Assembly: GCA_050181465.1 (NCBI GenBank)
Contig: JBFXDD010000014.1
Span: 1 to 64,000 of the forward strand
Length of the DNA stretch: 64,000 nucleotides
Direction: 5' to 3'
Source: JACRLW01 sp050181465
GTDB taxonomy: Bacteria > Planctomycetota > UBA1135 > UBA2386
Within the stretch, counting starts at the first letter, position 1. Every line of letters begins with the position of its first letter. The translations under genes were made by a program, and so were the position numbers. A model generated the notes under the pieces. That model ran no database searches, was not told the origin of the DNA, and worked only from the letters and a program-made list of their open reading frames with translations. Of the stretch, positions 24,862 through 34,681 are shown in pieces.

Positions 24862-26067
24862 GAGGTGTCGGCCACCCTCCCCTTCTCACTGCTCGTCGGC
24901 GGTCTGGCGCTGGCATGCGGCGCCGCGGTCGGCGGTGAGCTTCGCGCCCAAGACGGCCACCCCATGGAGATCGTGCCCGGGGTCACGCGGTCTCCCGAGT
25001 CCGATGCCTCGCGCCGGCTGGGCGTGCACTCCATGGTGCTCGGTCCGAATGGAGTCGATCTCGCTCGGCTCGGGTTGGGCGATGGCGGTATGGGAAGCGG
25101 ACGGAACGAGCCCGCGCCACCGCAGGCGGGCCACTACCGCTCCGCCGGGGGCGCGCTGGTGCGTGTGCAGGGCGAGGGACTGAAGGTCGACTTGCCGTCC
25201 GGCGGCGACCTCATCGTCGATCCGGACGGAGTGATCGTCCTGCGCGACGGCTCACACACCGTGGGACATCGCGGCGGCGTGCTGCTCCTGCTCGCCGATG
25301 GGACGACGATCGAGATCACCCCGCACGGTGGTCGTGGCGAGCCGTTCCGAGTGGTCGAGATCGAGGATCGAAGCGGTCGTCACACGCTCTGGCGTCGCGG
25401 TCAGCCGCCGGCGCTCGCGCTCGCCGCTCGGCGGGCGAGAATGGCGACGTTCGCGGTGCTCGGCGATGGCCGCACGCTGTATCGCCTCGGCCAAGTCGGG
25501 CCACTGCTGGCCTTCGAACTCGCGCTGTGCCCGAAAGCGAACGCAGGCGAGGTGCCGCGCGAGGCGCTCGTCGTACTGGGCGACCTGCTGGTCACTACGC
25601 TCATGGAGCTTGGGCAGCGCGTGCGTCAGCAGTTCGCCAGTGAACCGCAGTTCGTGCAGAAGATCATCGAACTCGCCGATGCGGGACCGCTCATCTTCGG
25701 TCGCGAGGAACCCTACCTTCGGCCGGCGAAGGCCAGCGGCGATCTGTGGATCGAGCTGCGCGGCGACTTCCGGCTCGCGGTGGAGTTGCGTGACGGAGGC
25801 AACATCGCCCTCGATCTGTGGGTCGCCGGCCGCGACACCCCCGAAGCGGAGTGGATCCTCGGCTCCACGAGCTACCTGCACACGTTCCGGCGTGAACGCG
25901 ACGGCCGACTGCGCTACGCGATGGCCGGCCTCAACTTGCGGACCGCGTGTGCCGGAGCTCTACCCTTCGAGACCGGGTCGCGGGGGATCGGGCTGGCTCG
26001 TCGGCTCCTTGCGAACCAGACCTCCCCGCGCACTTCGGTGCCGATCGAGGCCGCCGCGGGTCGCTGA
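24862..26067 (+). CDS. Exported hypothetical protein
   Basis: 401 aa from GTG 24862, which opens a signal-like segment (LPFSLLVGGLALACGAAVGG); the frame also offers TTG 24808, with an acidic N-terminus that suits export less well. The mature part is beta-rich with short repeats (GGDLIVDPDGVIVLRDGS, GGVLLLLADGTTIEI, LWIELRGDFRLAVELRDGG), which may be jelly-roll or beta-helix sequence. No family is recognised. It follows the ATPase-TOPRIM pair by about 80 bp but has host-like base composition, so is probably independent. Confidence 0.65.
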   Translation, partial: EVSATLPFSLLVGGLALACGAAVGGELRAQDGHPMEIVPGVTRSPESDASRRLGVHSMVLGPNGVDLARLGLGDGGMGSGRNEPAPPQAGHYRSAGGALVRVQGEGLKVDLPSGGDLIVDPDGVIVLRDGSHTVGHRGGVLLLLADGTTIEITPHGGRGEPFRVVEIEDRSGRHTLWRRGQPPALALAARRARMATFAVLGDGRTLYRLGQVGPLLAFELALCPKANAGEVPREALVVLGDLLVTTLMELGQRVRQQFASEPQFVQKIIELADAGPLIFGREEPYLRPAKASGDLWIELRGDFRLAVELRDGGNIALDLWVAGRDTPEAEWILGSTSYLHTFRRERDGRLRYAMAGLNLRTACAGALPFETGSRGIGLARRLLANQTSPRTSVPIEAAAGR

Positions 26068-26070
26068 GCC

Positions 26071-26673
26071 TCAGAGCCCGGCGTCGCGCTTGGCCTGCTC
26101 GTAGTCGGCCTGGGTGTCGACGTCGCGAAAGAAGCGCATCGTCGGATCGACGGTCCGCAGCACGTCCTCGGCGAGCAACTGGACTCCGCGAATCTCGGCC
26201 AGCGCCTGCGCGCGACGTTCGCCCGCGTCGATCAGACGGCCGACTTCCTCGCGCACGCGGAGGTGGTAGATCGCGCACAGCGGCTGGGGTCGTCCACCGA
26301 CCGACGGCACGACACCGCTGTGATCGCCGAGCCGATCGAACAGGCGGCCGACGACGAACTGATCGAGGAATGGCAGGTCACAGCCGGCGACGAGCACCGC
26401 ATCGCACTTGCCCTTCACGAAGTCCATCCCGGCGGCGATCGCCTGCAGCGGTCCTTCGCCTGGCCGCGGGTCGAAGATCACGTCCGACTCGGTGTGTAGC
26501 GGCGGCAGCTTCTGCGCCGCGTCGCGCGCGACGACCACGACCGGGAACGAGCAGTTGATCAACGTCTCGACCACGTGGAGGAGGAGCGAACCGTCGCCCC
26601 ACGGCAGGTCGGCCTTGTCGCGACCCATGCGGGCGCTTTGGCCACCCGCGAGAATGATCGAGCCGAGAATCAT
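26071..26673 (-). CDS. mobA: Molybdenum cofactor guanylyltransferase
   Basis: 200 aa from ATG 26673. The nucleotide-binding N-terminus SIILAGGQSARMGRDKADLPWG is diagnostic of MobA, which transfers GMP to molybdopterin to make the bis-MGD cofactor. VLVAGCDLPFLDQFVV provides the metal-binding Asp, and VVPSVGGRPQPLCAIYHL the substrate-binding region. Length matches MobA. It is convergent with the exported protein gene, only 3 bp apart. No other moco gene is nearby. A -10-like TAGCCT lies 10 nt upstream of the start. Confidence 0.92.
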   Translation of the reverse strand: MILGSIILAGGQSARMGRDKADLPWGDGSLLLHVVETLINCSFPVVVVARDAAQKLPPLHTESDVIFDPRPGEGPLQAIAAGMDFVKGKCDAVLVAGCDLPFLDQFVVGRLFDRLGDHSGVVPSVGGRPQPLCAIYHLRVREEVGRLIDAGERRAQALAEIRGVQLLAEDVLRTVDPTMRFFRDVDTQADYEQAKRDAGL

Positions 26674-26683
26674 GCGGGCGCAC

Positions 26684-26689
26684 AGGCTA
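26684..26689 (-). promoter_or_regulatory. Candidate -10 box (TAGCCT) for mobA
   Basis: TAGCCT on the minus strand, 10 nt before ATG 26673, would give a leaderless or very short-leader transcript. Confidence 0.38.
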
Positions 26690-26915
26690 GCGGCGAGGGT
26701 CGCCTTGCATCTACAGCGAATGCCGAGGCGGGTCGGCCGGGCATTCACGGTTCCGCCGGCCGCGACGACGCCCGCCCGCGCTGCAGCCGTCGCCGTCGAT
26801 CGGATCCGTCGAGTGCCGGCCGCGGCTGCGCGGGCTGTCGTCCGCACCGAACGGAGCGGCTACGACCGGCATCTGCTCTGGTCGAGCACGTTGCGGTTCG
26901 GCAACATGGCATCGG

Positions 26916-27629
26916 ATGTCCGCCCCCCGATCCAGCCTTCGCGAGGACGTGCAGCGCGTGTTCCAAGCCTTGGACTGGCGCGCCTTGGGCGAGATCTACT
27001 GCGACGAGGGCGGCGACGCGTTCTGGACCGCCCACCGTGGTCGGGCGATCACCCTCGGTCTGCGCTGGGCAGAGGCCCTGACCCGGCGTCTTCCCGCTCC
27101 CGGCGCGAGCCTCTGGGTCGGTGCCGGAGTTGCCGAGATCCCCGCGCTGTGCGCGGAGCGGAGGGTGCCCGGGCGCCGGATCGTTGCGTGCAACTTGCGC
27201 GAGCGCGAGTGCGAGGTCCTCAATGCCGGCCTTCGAAACCTGGACGGTTCGTGGCCGCACGTGCAGATCGAGCCGTGTGCCGCGTCGGCTTGCGTCGACC
27301 GTGGACCCTTCGATCACCTCGCCTTGGTGAGCGTGCTCAGCGATCCGGAGACGTGGCCGGTTGCCAGTGCGATCGGCTACGGGCGTCTGCCGCCGGCCCT
27401 GATCGACACGGCGGAACTCGCCCGCGAACAAGCCGCGATTCGTGCACTTTCGCTCGAACTGCTCGGTGCGCTCGCGAGCGACGCGTGGATCGCCACGACC
27501 GGTGAGGAGGCACCGTGGCTGTTGCAGGTTGCACCCCGGCTCGGGATCGATCTCGCCGCCGACGACGAGTCGATCGAGACCGCATTGGTCGGCGACCCGA
27601 TCGGGTTCCTGCGAGCGACGCGAGCTTGA
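26916..27629 (+). CDS. Hypothetical protein with Rossmann-like segment
   Basis: 237 aa, soluble, no signal peptide. ASLWVGAGVAEIPALCAERR followed by GRRIVACNLRERECEVLNA resembles motif I and motif II of class I SAM-dependent methyltransferases, a glycine-rich loop followed by a strand ending near an acidic residue. The glycine pattern (VGAGVAEI) is acceptable but the later motifs are unconvincing. It is convergent with the giant helicase gene, 23 bp apart. A methyltransferase role is a weak inference. Confidence 0.6.
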   Translation: MSAPRSSLREDVQRVFQALDWRALGEIYCDEGGDAFWTAHRGRAITLGLRWAEALTRRLPAPGASLWVGAGVAEIPALCAERRVPGRRIVACNLRERECEVLNAGLRNLDGSWPHVQIEPCAASACVDRGPFDHLALVSVLSDPETWPVASAIGYGRLPPALIDTAELAREQAAIRALSLELLGALASDAWIATTGEEAPWLLQVAPRLGIDLAADDESIETALVGDPIGFLRATRA

Positions 27630-27652
27630 GCGGTCTTGCGTGGCTGGCGGGT

Positions 27653-30600
27653 TCAGTCGCGAAGCGCGTTGAGCATGCGAGCGACACAGCCACCCGCATC
27701 ATCGTGCCATTCCCGCAGCGAGACCGTCAGGACCCGCCAGCCGACGCGGCGGAGCAGGGCGGGTCGACTGGAGACTCGATCGAAGAGTTCCGTCGGCGCT
27801 CCGGTCGACTGATGGTCGATGAGTAGGCCGAGGGCGCGGTCCGGCAGGTCGGGCAGCCGAACTGCGAGATCGACCCGGAACGCCGAATCCCCGACATCGT
27901 GTTCGATGACACACCCGACATCGCTCAAGGCGCGGGCGATCGCGAGCACCGTGGGCGAAGTTCGGCTCGCGCGAGTCGTCGTCGAGACGCGCGACAGGGA
28001 ATCGAGGATACGCGATGCGCTCTCGGTATCGCCGATCGACATGCGTTCCGCATAGTCGAGGAAGCCGGCGAGATGAGCAGCTCCGGCGTTGTGCAGATTC
28101 GTGATCGCCGAACCGCTGATCGAGCTGACGACCGCCATATGGACTCGCGATCGCGACATGATGACGTTCAATCGCCGCTCGCCACCGCGTTGATTGATCG
28201 GTCCGAAGTTCATCCTGACTTTCCCGTCTCGATCGGGACCGTAGCAGACGCTCATGATGATGACGTCGCGCTCGTCGCCCTGAACGTTCTCGAGGTTCTT
28301 CACGAACAGGCCGACGAACTGACCGTCTTCCTCGCGGACATACTCCTCATCGAGACTTCGAGCGAACTCCGTATCGGCTGAAGCGAGTGCGTCGAGCGCA
28401 TCCTCGATCGCGCTCTGTTGTTCGATCGAGAATGCGACGACGCCCAGGCTGAGCCCGCGACCGAGAAGTTCTTTCACCAGCCGAGCAACGTACTCGGCCT
28501 CCGCCGGGTTGCGTCGGGCGGAATACACCGCGTGTTCGCAGCGATGGAAGCTGATCGGCCGGTCGAAGATCGCCTCGGCGTTCGACCGCGCGTCGTCGGT
28601 GCTGCGCACGGCGATCGGTTGACGCACTACGGAGCGCGAATCCGGCGACGGGATGGTGAGCAATCCGCGGCCGTAGAAGGCGGCGTTGCCGTAGCTGATG
28701 AGAGCCTCATGTCGACTCCGATAGTGCCAACCGAGCATCACGGCTGGCAGCTTGCGTGCGGCCTGATCGAGCAGGCTGTCGACATCGAGTTCGCGAATCG
28801 CCGCAGCCGCCGCATCCTCGGCGTCCTCTTGCCCGACGTCGGCGGCGGTCGAGAAGAAGTCGGTCGGCGGCATCTGCATCTCGTCGCCGACGACGATCGC
28901 GTGTCGCGCGCGGAGTGCGGTGGGCAGACCTTCCTCGAGCGTGATCTGACTTGCTTCGTCGAAGATCACGACGTCGAAGGTCGCGGCTTCGAGCGGTAGT
29001 ACGTCGGCGACGCTCTGAGGGCTCATCAACCAGATCGGCTTCATTGCCAGCAGAACGTCTCTCGCCGGACTCGCGAGGAGATCACGCGCGCTACGAAAGC
29101 GCATGGTCTTGCCGAACTCGTGCTCGAGGATTCGACAACCCTCGCGCCAACGCTTCGGTTCGGTCGCGTTGTCGTGAGAGGCAGCAAGGAAGGCGGCGAA
29201 GGTCCGCTGACGGACATGCTCGGCGTTGTGATCGAGAAGCGTGCGCTGCAGTTCTGCGGCGCGCGACACGCGGTCGGTACGAAGCGAGTCGTCCAGCGTG
29301 TCGAAATTGTGATCGACCGCCCGCACGCTCGAGAGTGCGGCTCTCGCGACCGCGTGTTCCAGGCCGCCTGGATCGGAGGATGTCGAGCGCACGAACTCGA
29401 GTAGCACTCGCGGCGCTTGCCCCAGTTCCGCGACCCGCGGCGCGAGTGTGCGGAGGCCGGGAAGAGCGTCACGCACCGATGAGAGCCATGCGCTCAGTTC
29501 GGCCGGCGTCAACGCTTCCGGGTCCTCATGCAGCGTCGCGAGCCGCAGCATCTGCGCGCTGAGCGAAGGCAGTGCTGCTGCGAGGGCCAGGACGGCCGTC
29601 GCGCTCTTGCCCAGAAGCAACGACCACGGCGGCGAGACGGCTTGACCTTGCATGCGCCCGAGCAGTTCGCGAGCAGTCATGCTCGAATCGAAGCCGAAGC
29701 GCTCGACGAGGCTGTGGAGGTGGACGCTGCGCTGTTCGAGCGCGGTGTGCTCGGCGCACAGGTCATCCAAGATCTCCGACACGGTGGGCGCCACCTGGAA
29801 GCCGCTCATGTCGAACTGTCTACGCACGAGTTTGCGGATCTGTCGCCAGCGTCCATCGAAGATGCGCAGCCAACGACGATGCGTCGCCTGCCAGTGGTCG
29901 CGCGCCCGCCGTGCTTCGTCGGCCGACAGCTTGCTACGCCATGGCGCGGTCTTCCGCCCCAGTGCGTCGATGCGTTGATCGTTCGCGGCGATCTCGCCGA
30001 GCAGGGCAGCCAGTTCGCGTGCGGCTGAACTGGTTCGATCGAATACGTCGAGTCGATCGCGTTGCGCGACCGTCGACATCCGATCAGCCGCGGCGAGCAG
30101 CGACTGGATGTCGCTCAGGCGCGCGAAGGTCTCGAGCTCCATTCCAAGTCCGGCGAGCAGTTCGGCCATGCCCTGCCATGCCTTCTCGGAGCCATCCAGT
30201 GCGACCGCGGCGGTACTTCTGGGATCGGAATCGGCCCACAGGGTCTGCGGTGCCCGAGCCAGCGGATGCGAGGCCCAATGCGGTGGCCGTCCCATGGCCG
30301 ACAACACGCGCGCGATCTCGCGCACGGCGTCGCGATGAGCGACCCAGTCCGCGAAGGACGGGATCTCCAGCTCATTCGGAGTTGCGCAGGGACCCGACTG
30401 CGTTGCGAGGGTCTCCAGCAGTTCGCGTGGAGTCGCCGGTTCGACGCCGGTCGTTGACTCCATCCTGATCTCGAACTGGGCGATCGGCTGGAGCAGTGAC
30501 TCGATCCGTTCGCGGAGTTCGGCTCGCGGATCCGATGCACCGGCGTTCGCCGTCGACAGTTCCTCGTAGCGCCGGCGGAGTTCGTCGATGAACGCGCGCT

Positions 30601-32443
30601 TGTCCGAAACCGCGTCGTGGATCCGGCAGGTGACCTCTGCCAGGCCGCGCTCACGGAGACGGTGTGCCACGACATCCAGCGCCGCACGCTTCTGGCATAC
30701 GAAGAGCACCCGTTTGTGCTCAGCGGCGAGTGTGGCGATGAGGTTGGTGATCGTCTGCGACTTGCCGGTGCCGGGTGGGCCCTGGATCACGTAGCTCTGT
30801 CCCGCCAGAGCCGCGCGCACAGCGCGTCTCTGCGTGGGGTCAGCCGGCACGACCAGCGGCTCGTGCGGCACGGAACTTTCGGCAGCGCTCTCGACCAGCG
30901 GCGATCGCGGCTCGGTGGTGAACCAGCGGGAGAATCCTTCGCCCTTGTCGTCTTGCCCCAACATGTGGTCGTAGTCGCGTACGAACGACATGCGTCTCGA
31001 TGCGAAGCTGCCGAGGGTCGGACGTGTAGTGTCGACGATCCAGCGGTCGGGCGGGAGCGGTGGACTCGAATCCTGGATACCGCTCCGTTCCGACAACAGA
31101 ACGGCGATGTCCGGTCGTGTTCGATGTTCGAGCACGACGTCGGGCCGGCAATTCGCGAGTTGCTTCGTCAGTCCATCGACCAAGGTCTCGACTGTCGTCT
31201 GCTCGAGGTCGATGACTGCTGGAAGTTCGATTCCGAAGGCGTCGTGTAGCGAGTGGGCGAGCACGCCGTTGATCTCGGCCTCCAACGACTCGCAGCGCAG
31301 CTCGTAACGTCCGCGACCGCCGCGGGGTCGGACGAGAGCCACCGGCAGCAGCACCAGCGGCGACACCACGACTTCGGGCGGCGAGATTCGAGAGTCGGTC
31401 CAGTGCAAGAACGCGACGACGAGCCGAAGTGCATCGACGCCGAACTCGAACTTGGCCTTGCGCGCGTCGCCGCGGATGCGATCGAGCCGCGCGACGAGGT
31501 CCGGTTCGCGAACGAGGTCCAAGCGATCCTGGAGATCGAGCGACTTGTGCTTTGCGAGCGCCTCACCCAGCGTGTTGTCCCATACCAGTACGCGTTCGAC
31601 CGGGACGTGGGCAGCCTCGACCGCCAGAGGCACGCTCGCCACCGCCAAGTCGAGCTGACTCGCCGAACGGCGGAAGTACAGCAGGCGATTCCTTCGACTG
31701 AGATCGAAGAGGCGGCGACGCAGCCTGGAGAGGATCCAGTTCTCTCGAGTCGTCGTGTCGTGGTTGCGAAAGCCGGGGGCGTTCGAGAGGTCGATACCGC
31801 AATCCGGGTCGATCCGGTGGCGCTCGCGCAGCCGGAGGATCACCTCCGCGAGATCGGCAGGTCGCTCCGCGCGCCGTGCACTGGCGCAACTGCGGATCGT
31901 GCGCAGCAACACCGGATTCGTGCGCGGCGCGAGCTCGTGAAGTCGTTCGCGGTGTGCCGCGAATCGATCGATCGAACTCTGGTCCGCCAGCGACATTCCG
32001 CAGGCGAGACTCGCCATCACCAAGCCGAGGACGTGGATGTCGCTCGCAGCGTCGTGGTGACCCAGCAGTTGTTCCCAGGCAGCGTAGCCCGGAACCAATC
32101 GCTCGGTGATCGCCCGAGACCGCTCGTTGTCGTCCGCTAGCCGGCCGACCGGCGTGGTCGACGCGACCAACCCGACCGCGGGCGTCCGCACGGGCGCCTG
32201 TGTCGAGCTGACGTCGAGTGCGAGTCGGCCGTCCGCGATTCGCAGTGCGGCCAAACCGCGAAGATCGAGCACGCGCCCCTCTTCGTGAACCGACCGCGCG
32301 AGTTCCAGGACCGGAATCATCAGTGCGACGATGTCCTCGTCGTGAAGTCCTCCCAGGTCTCGCGCGCGGTCGAGGAACCGCGAGAACGCGTCGATGCCTG
32401 AGGCCCGCGGGGGATCTTTCGGTGGGTCGGTGGGTTCGGCCAT
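27653..32443 (-). CDS. DUF4011-type SF1 helicase with kinase-like N-terminus and nuclease-like C-terminus
   Basis: 1596 aa from ATG 32443. Residues about 15-215 look like a degenerate protein-kinase C-lobe (LVPGYAAWEQLLGHH, then SDIHVLGLVMASLACG). NWILSRLRRRLFDLSRRNRLLYFR opens the DUF4011 region. Helicase motifs: Walker A QGPPGTGKSQT near 549-558, motif II VVIFDEASQITLEEG near 1160, and motif V/VI-type ENVQGDERDVIIMSV and RRLNVIMSRSR. The C-terminal 110 residues match REase_MTES_1575/Vsr-like nucleases (VIEHDVGDSAFRVDLAVR, GWRVLTVS), but the usual acidic residue in LGIECDG reads LGLLIDH. Hhe-type defence proteins have a similar layout; that role is inferred. Confidence 0.88.
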   Translation of the reverse strand: MAEPTDPPKDPPRASGIDAFSRFLDRARDLGGLHDEDIVALMIPVLELARSVHEEGRVLDLRGLAALRIADGRLALDVSSTQAPVRTPAVGLVASTTPVGRLADDNERSRAITERLVPGYAAWEQLLGHHDAASDIHVLGLVMASLACGMSLADQSSIDRFAAHRERLHELAPRTNPVLLRTIRSCASARRAERPADLAEVILRLRERHRIDPDCGIDLSNAPGFRNHDTTTRENWILSRLRRRLFDLSRRNRLLYFRRSASQLDLAVASVPLAVEAAHVPVERVLVWDNTLGEALAKHKSLDLQDRLDLVREPDLVARLDRIRGDARKAKFEFGVDALRLVVAFLHWTDSRISPPEVVVSPLVLLPVALVRPRGGRGRYELRCESLEAEINGVLAHSLHDAFGIELPAVIDLEQTTVETLVDGLTKQLANCRPDVVLEHRTRPDIAVLLSERSGIQDSSPPLPPDRWIVDTTRPTLGSFASRRMSFVRDYDHMLGQDDKGEGFSRWFTTEPRSPLVESAAESSVPHEPLVVPADPTQRRAVRAALAGQSYVIQGPPGTGKSQTITNLIATLAAEHKRVLFVCQKRAALDVVAHRLRERGLAEVTCRIHDAVSDKRAFIDELRRRYEELSTANAGASDPRAELRERIESLLQPIAQFEIRMESTTGVEPATPRELLETLATQSGPCATPNELEIPSFADWVAHRDAVREIARVLSAMGRPPHWASHPLARAPQTLWADSDPRSTAAVALDGSEKAWQGMAELLAGLGMELETFARLSDIQSLLAAADRMSTVAQRDRLDVFDRTSSAARELAALLGEIAANDQRIDALGRKTAPWRSKLSADEARRARDHWQATHRRWLRIFDGRWRQIRKLVRRQFDMSGFQVAPTVSEILDDLCAEHTALEQRSVHLHSLVERFGFDSSMTARELLGRMQGQAVSPPWSLLLGKSATAVLALAAALPSLSAQMLRLATLHEDPEALTPAELSAWLSSVRDALPGLRTLAPRVAELGQAPRVLLEFVRSTSSDPGGLEHAVARAALSSVRAVDHNFDTLDDSLRTDRVSRAAELQRTLLDHNAEHVRQRTFAAFLAASHDNATEPKRWREGCRILEHEFGKTMRFRSARDLLASPARDVLLAMKPIWLMSPQSVADVLPLEAATFDVVIFDEASQITLEEGLPTALRARHAIVVGDEMQMPPTDFFSTAADVGQEDAEDAAAAAIRELDVDSLLDQAARKLPAVMLGWHYRSRHEALISYGNAAFYGRGLLTIPSPDSRSVVRQPIAVRSTDDARSNAEAIFDRPISFHRCEHAVYSARRNPAEAEYVARLVKELLGRGLSLGVVAFSIEQQSAIEDALDALASADTEFARSLDEEYVREEDGQFVGLFVKNLENVQGDERDVIIMSVCYGPDRDGKVRMNFGPINQRGGERRLNVIMSRSRVHMAVVSSISGSAITNLHNAGAAHLAGFLDYAERMSIGDTESASRILDSLSRVSTTTRASRTSPTVLAIARALSDVGCVIEHDVGDSAFRVDLAVRLPDLPDRALGLLIDHQSTGAPTELFDRVSSRPALLRRVGWRVLTVSLREWHDDAGGCVARMLNALRD

Positions 32444-32496
32444 CTTCGCGGGCGATCGATCGTCCGCATTCTGGGGGACTGCGACCGCGAGCGCGA

Positions 32497-32502
32497 TAGC
32501 AT
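32497..32502 (+). promoter_or_regulatory. Candidate -10 box (TAGCAT) for the dihydrouridine synthase
   Basis: TAGCAT lies 8 nt before ATG 32511, within the 67-bp divergent spacer shared with the helicase gene. Near-leaderless initiation is implied. Confidence 0.4.
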
Positions 32503-32510
32503 CCCGCCGG

Positions 32511-33626
32511 ATGCTCGAAGCTCTTCCTGAGGCGATGCTCGCTCCGCTCACCAAGGGCGGCAATCTGCCGTTTCGACGTTTGTGCGTCGAGTTCGGTGCT
32601 CAGATGACCCTGTCCGAGATGGCGTACGCGCGTCAGGTCGTGCGCGGCTCTCGCCCGGAGATGACCCTGCTCCGGAAGCATCCGAGCGAGCGACGCTTCG
32701 GCGTGCAGATCGCCGCCGGCCGCGAAGAGGACGCGGTCGCCGCCGCGAAGATCGCGGTCGAACACGGGGCCGACTTCATCGACCTGAACTGCGGGTGTCC
32801 GATCCATGACGTCGTGCGGCGCGGCATGGGAGCGACTCTGCTCCAACGGCCGCGCGCTCTCGCGCGGATCGTCGCCGCCATGGTGCAGGCGCTGACGGTG
32901 CCGGTCACGGTCAAGATCCGCTCGGGCTGGAGCGAGTCCGACATCAACGCCGAAGAGATCGGACAGCTCTGCGAGGAAGCGGGTGCGTCGATGCTGACGA
33001 TCCATCCTCGAACTCGCGAGCAGCGCTACACCAAGGAGGCCGATTGGACTCTGGTCGCCAAGCTCGTCGAGCAGCGTGGAATTCCGGTCGTGGGCAGCGG
33101 TGATGTGTCGACGTGGCACGAACTCGTCGCTCGCAAGGCGAGCAGCGGTTGTGCTTCCGTGATGTTGGGCCGCGCGGCGCTGGTGAAACCGTGGCTGTTC
33201 CGTGAGGTGATCGAGCAGCGAACCTGGTTGCCGTCCGCGATCGAGCGGCTCGGCGTGCTGCGCCACTTCGTCGACCTCTGTCGCGAGCACTTCGGCGCCG
33301 ACGACCGCGGTCGGAAGAAGTCGATGTTCTTCCTGCCGTGGCACTTGGGCTTCTTCTGTCGGTGGCGGCCGCTCCCGGATGCCGAGTTCATGGAGCGGGC
33401 GCGCGAGTACCCGTTGATGCAGAGTCGCATCGAATTGCCGGTCCCGGAAGACCCGCTCGAGCGAGTCCTGCGCGACCCGCGCGAAGCGGTTCATCGTTCG
33501 ATCGCGGGGATCCTCTGGGATGCACCCGACGACCTCGCGGCCGGTGAGCAACTCGTTGCGCTCGCGCAGCGGGTGGGCGATTGGAGCGAAGATGCCGTCG
33601 GCGAGGTCGCCACGGCCCACGGCTGA
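32511..33626 (+). CDS. tRNA-dihydrouridine synthase
   Basis: 371 aa. ATG 32511 opens the FMN-binding TIM barrel (LAPLTKGGNLPFRRL). FIDLNCGCPIHDVVRRGMGA contains the catalytic cysteine (Cys96 of NCGCP, about 93-97). TVKIRSGW, MLTIHPRTREQRYTKEADW and VGSGDVST are the other conserved Dus segments. The enzyme reduces uridines in tRNA using FMN and NAD(P)H. The NCGCPIxxV sequence recalls the Dus3-type, but the subfamily cannot be fixed here. Divergent from the helicase gene. Confidence 0.9.
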   Translation: MLEALPEAMLAPLTKGGNLPFRRLCVEFGAQMTLSEMAYARQVVRGSRPEMTLLRKHPSERRFGVQIAAGREEDAVAAAKIAVEHGADFIDLNCGCPIHDVVRRGMGATLLQRPRALARIVAAMVQALTVPVTVKIRSGWSESDINAEEIGQLCEEAGASMLTIHPRTREQRYTKEADWTLVAKLVEQRGIPVVGSGDVSTWHELVARKASSGCASVMLGRAALVKPWLFREVIEQRTWLPSAIERLGVLRHFVDLCREHFGADDRGRKKSMFFLPWHLGFFCRWRPLPDAEFMERAREYPLMQSRIELPVPEDPLERVLRDPREAVHRSIAGILWDAPDDLAAGEQLVALAQRVGDWSEDAVGEVATAHG

Positions 33627-33688
33627 GTGCGCGAGTTGCTCTCCGCTTGTTTTTTCGGCTGTTCGCCGGTTACCACGTCCTCTTCGCG

Positions 33689-34681
33689 ATGCCCGAACTT
33701 TCTCCCGGCGTAGGCCTCGTCCTCGCAATCGTCCTGCTCTCCGTCGGTGCGGAGGCGCTGGTCCGCGGCGCGGTGGCCCTCGCGAGGCGTTGCGGGCTGT
33801 CGTCGTTCTTCATCGGGTTGGCGATCGTCGGTTTCGGTACTTCGACCCCCGAGCTGACCGCGAGTGTCGGTGCTGCGCTGGACGGGCGGGACGGAATCGC
33901 GCTCGGCAACGTCGTCGGCAGCAACCAACTGAACGTGGCCGTCATCCTCGGGCTCACGGCGATGATTCGGCCGGTGCCGATGCTGCGCAGCGTCGTGCGC
34001 GGCGAGATCTGGATCGCGTTTCTGGCCTCCTTCGTGCCGTACCTGGCCCTGACCAGCGACTCGCAACTGCTGCGCTGGCACGGAGTAGTCATGCTCGTCG
34101 GTCTCGTGCTGTTTCTCGTGCGCGGTTACCGAAACGGTCGCCGCGACGGTCGTGAATCGCCCGAGGATGCTGCCGGCATGAAGGAACTGCTCGAGGACCC
34201 GCCGGTCGTAGCACCGAAGGCGCACTTGTCCTTGCCGATCGCGGTCCTGCTCATCGCGGTCGGGCTCGGCCTGCTCGTCTACGGTGGTGGAGTCCTGGTC
34301 GATTCCTCGGTCGCGCTCGCGCGCAGCCTCGGGCTGTCCGAACTGGTGATCGGCTTGACGATCGTTGCCGCCGGTACCTCGGCGCCGGAGCTCGTGACAT
34401 CACTCGTCGCAGCGCTCCGCGGTCACTCCGACGTCGCAGTCGGCAACGTGCTCGGTTCGAACATCTTCAACCTGCTGTGCATCTTGGGAACGACGTGTGT
34501 CGTCAAGCCGCAGACGGTCACCGAGGAACTCGTCCATGTGGACGTGCCCGTGATGATTGCGGCGGTCCTGTTCCTGATGCCGATGATGGCCGCCGGGCGA
34601 GTGTCGCGCGTTGGCGGCGCGATCATGTTCTTCGGTTACTGCGGTTTCATCGCCTGGCGCGTATCGACCGCGGCGGCTTGA
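33689..34681 (+). CDS. Sodium/calcium exchanger family membrane protein (CaxA-like)
   Basis: 330 aa from ATG 33689, about ten transmembrane helices in two homologous halves. The alpha repeats are GFGTSTPELTASVGAAL with GNVVGSNQLNVAVILG in the first half, and AAGTSAPELVTSLVAAL with GNVLGSNIFNLLCILG in the second; these carry the ion-coordinating Glu and Asn residues of the NCX/YrbG family. It should exchange Na+ (possibly K+-dependent) for Ca2+ at the inner membrane. The 3' end overlaps, in antisense, the end of the next gene by 46 bp. Confidence 0.93.
   Translation: MPELSPGVGLVLAIVLLSVGAEALVRGAVALARRCGLSSFFIGLAIVGFGTSTPELTASVGAALDGRDGIALGNVVGSNQLNVAVILGLTAMIRPVPMLRSVVRGEIWIAFLASFVPYLALTSDSQLLRWHGVVMLVGLVLFLVRGYRNGRRDGRESPEDAAGMKELLEDPPVVAPKAHLSLPIAVLLIAVGLGLLVYGGGVLVDSSVALARSLGLSELVIGLTIVAAGTSAPELVTSLVAALRGHSDVAVGNVLGSNIFNLLCILGTTCVVKPQTVTEELVHVDVPVMIAAVLFLMPMMAAGRVSRVGGAIMFFGYCGFIAWRVSTAAA

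Noticed and set aside
31563..33728. 721-residue open frame on the minus strand spanning the helicase start and the dihydrouridine synthase
   Set aside because: Covers two strongly supported genes in other frames and has arginine-rich shadow composition.
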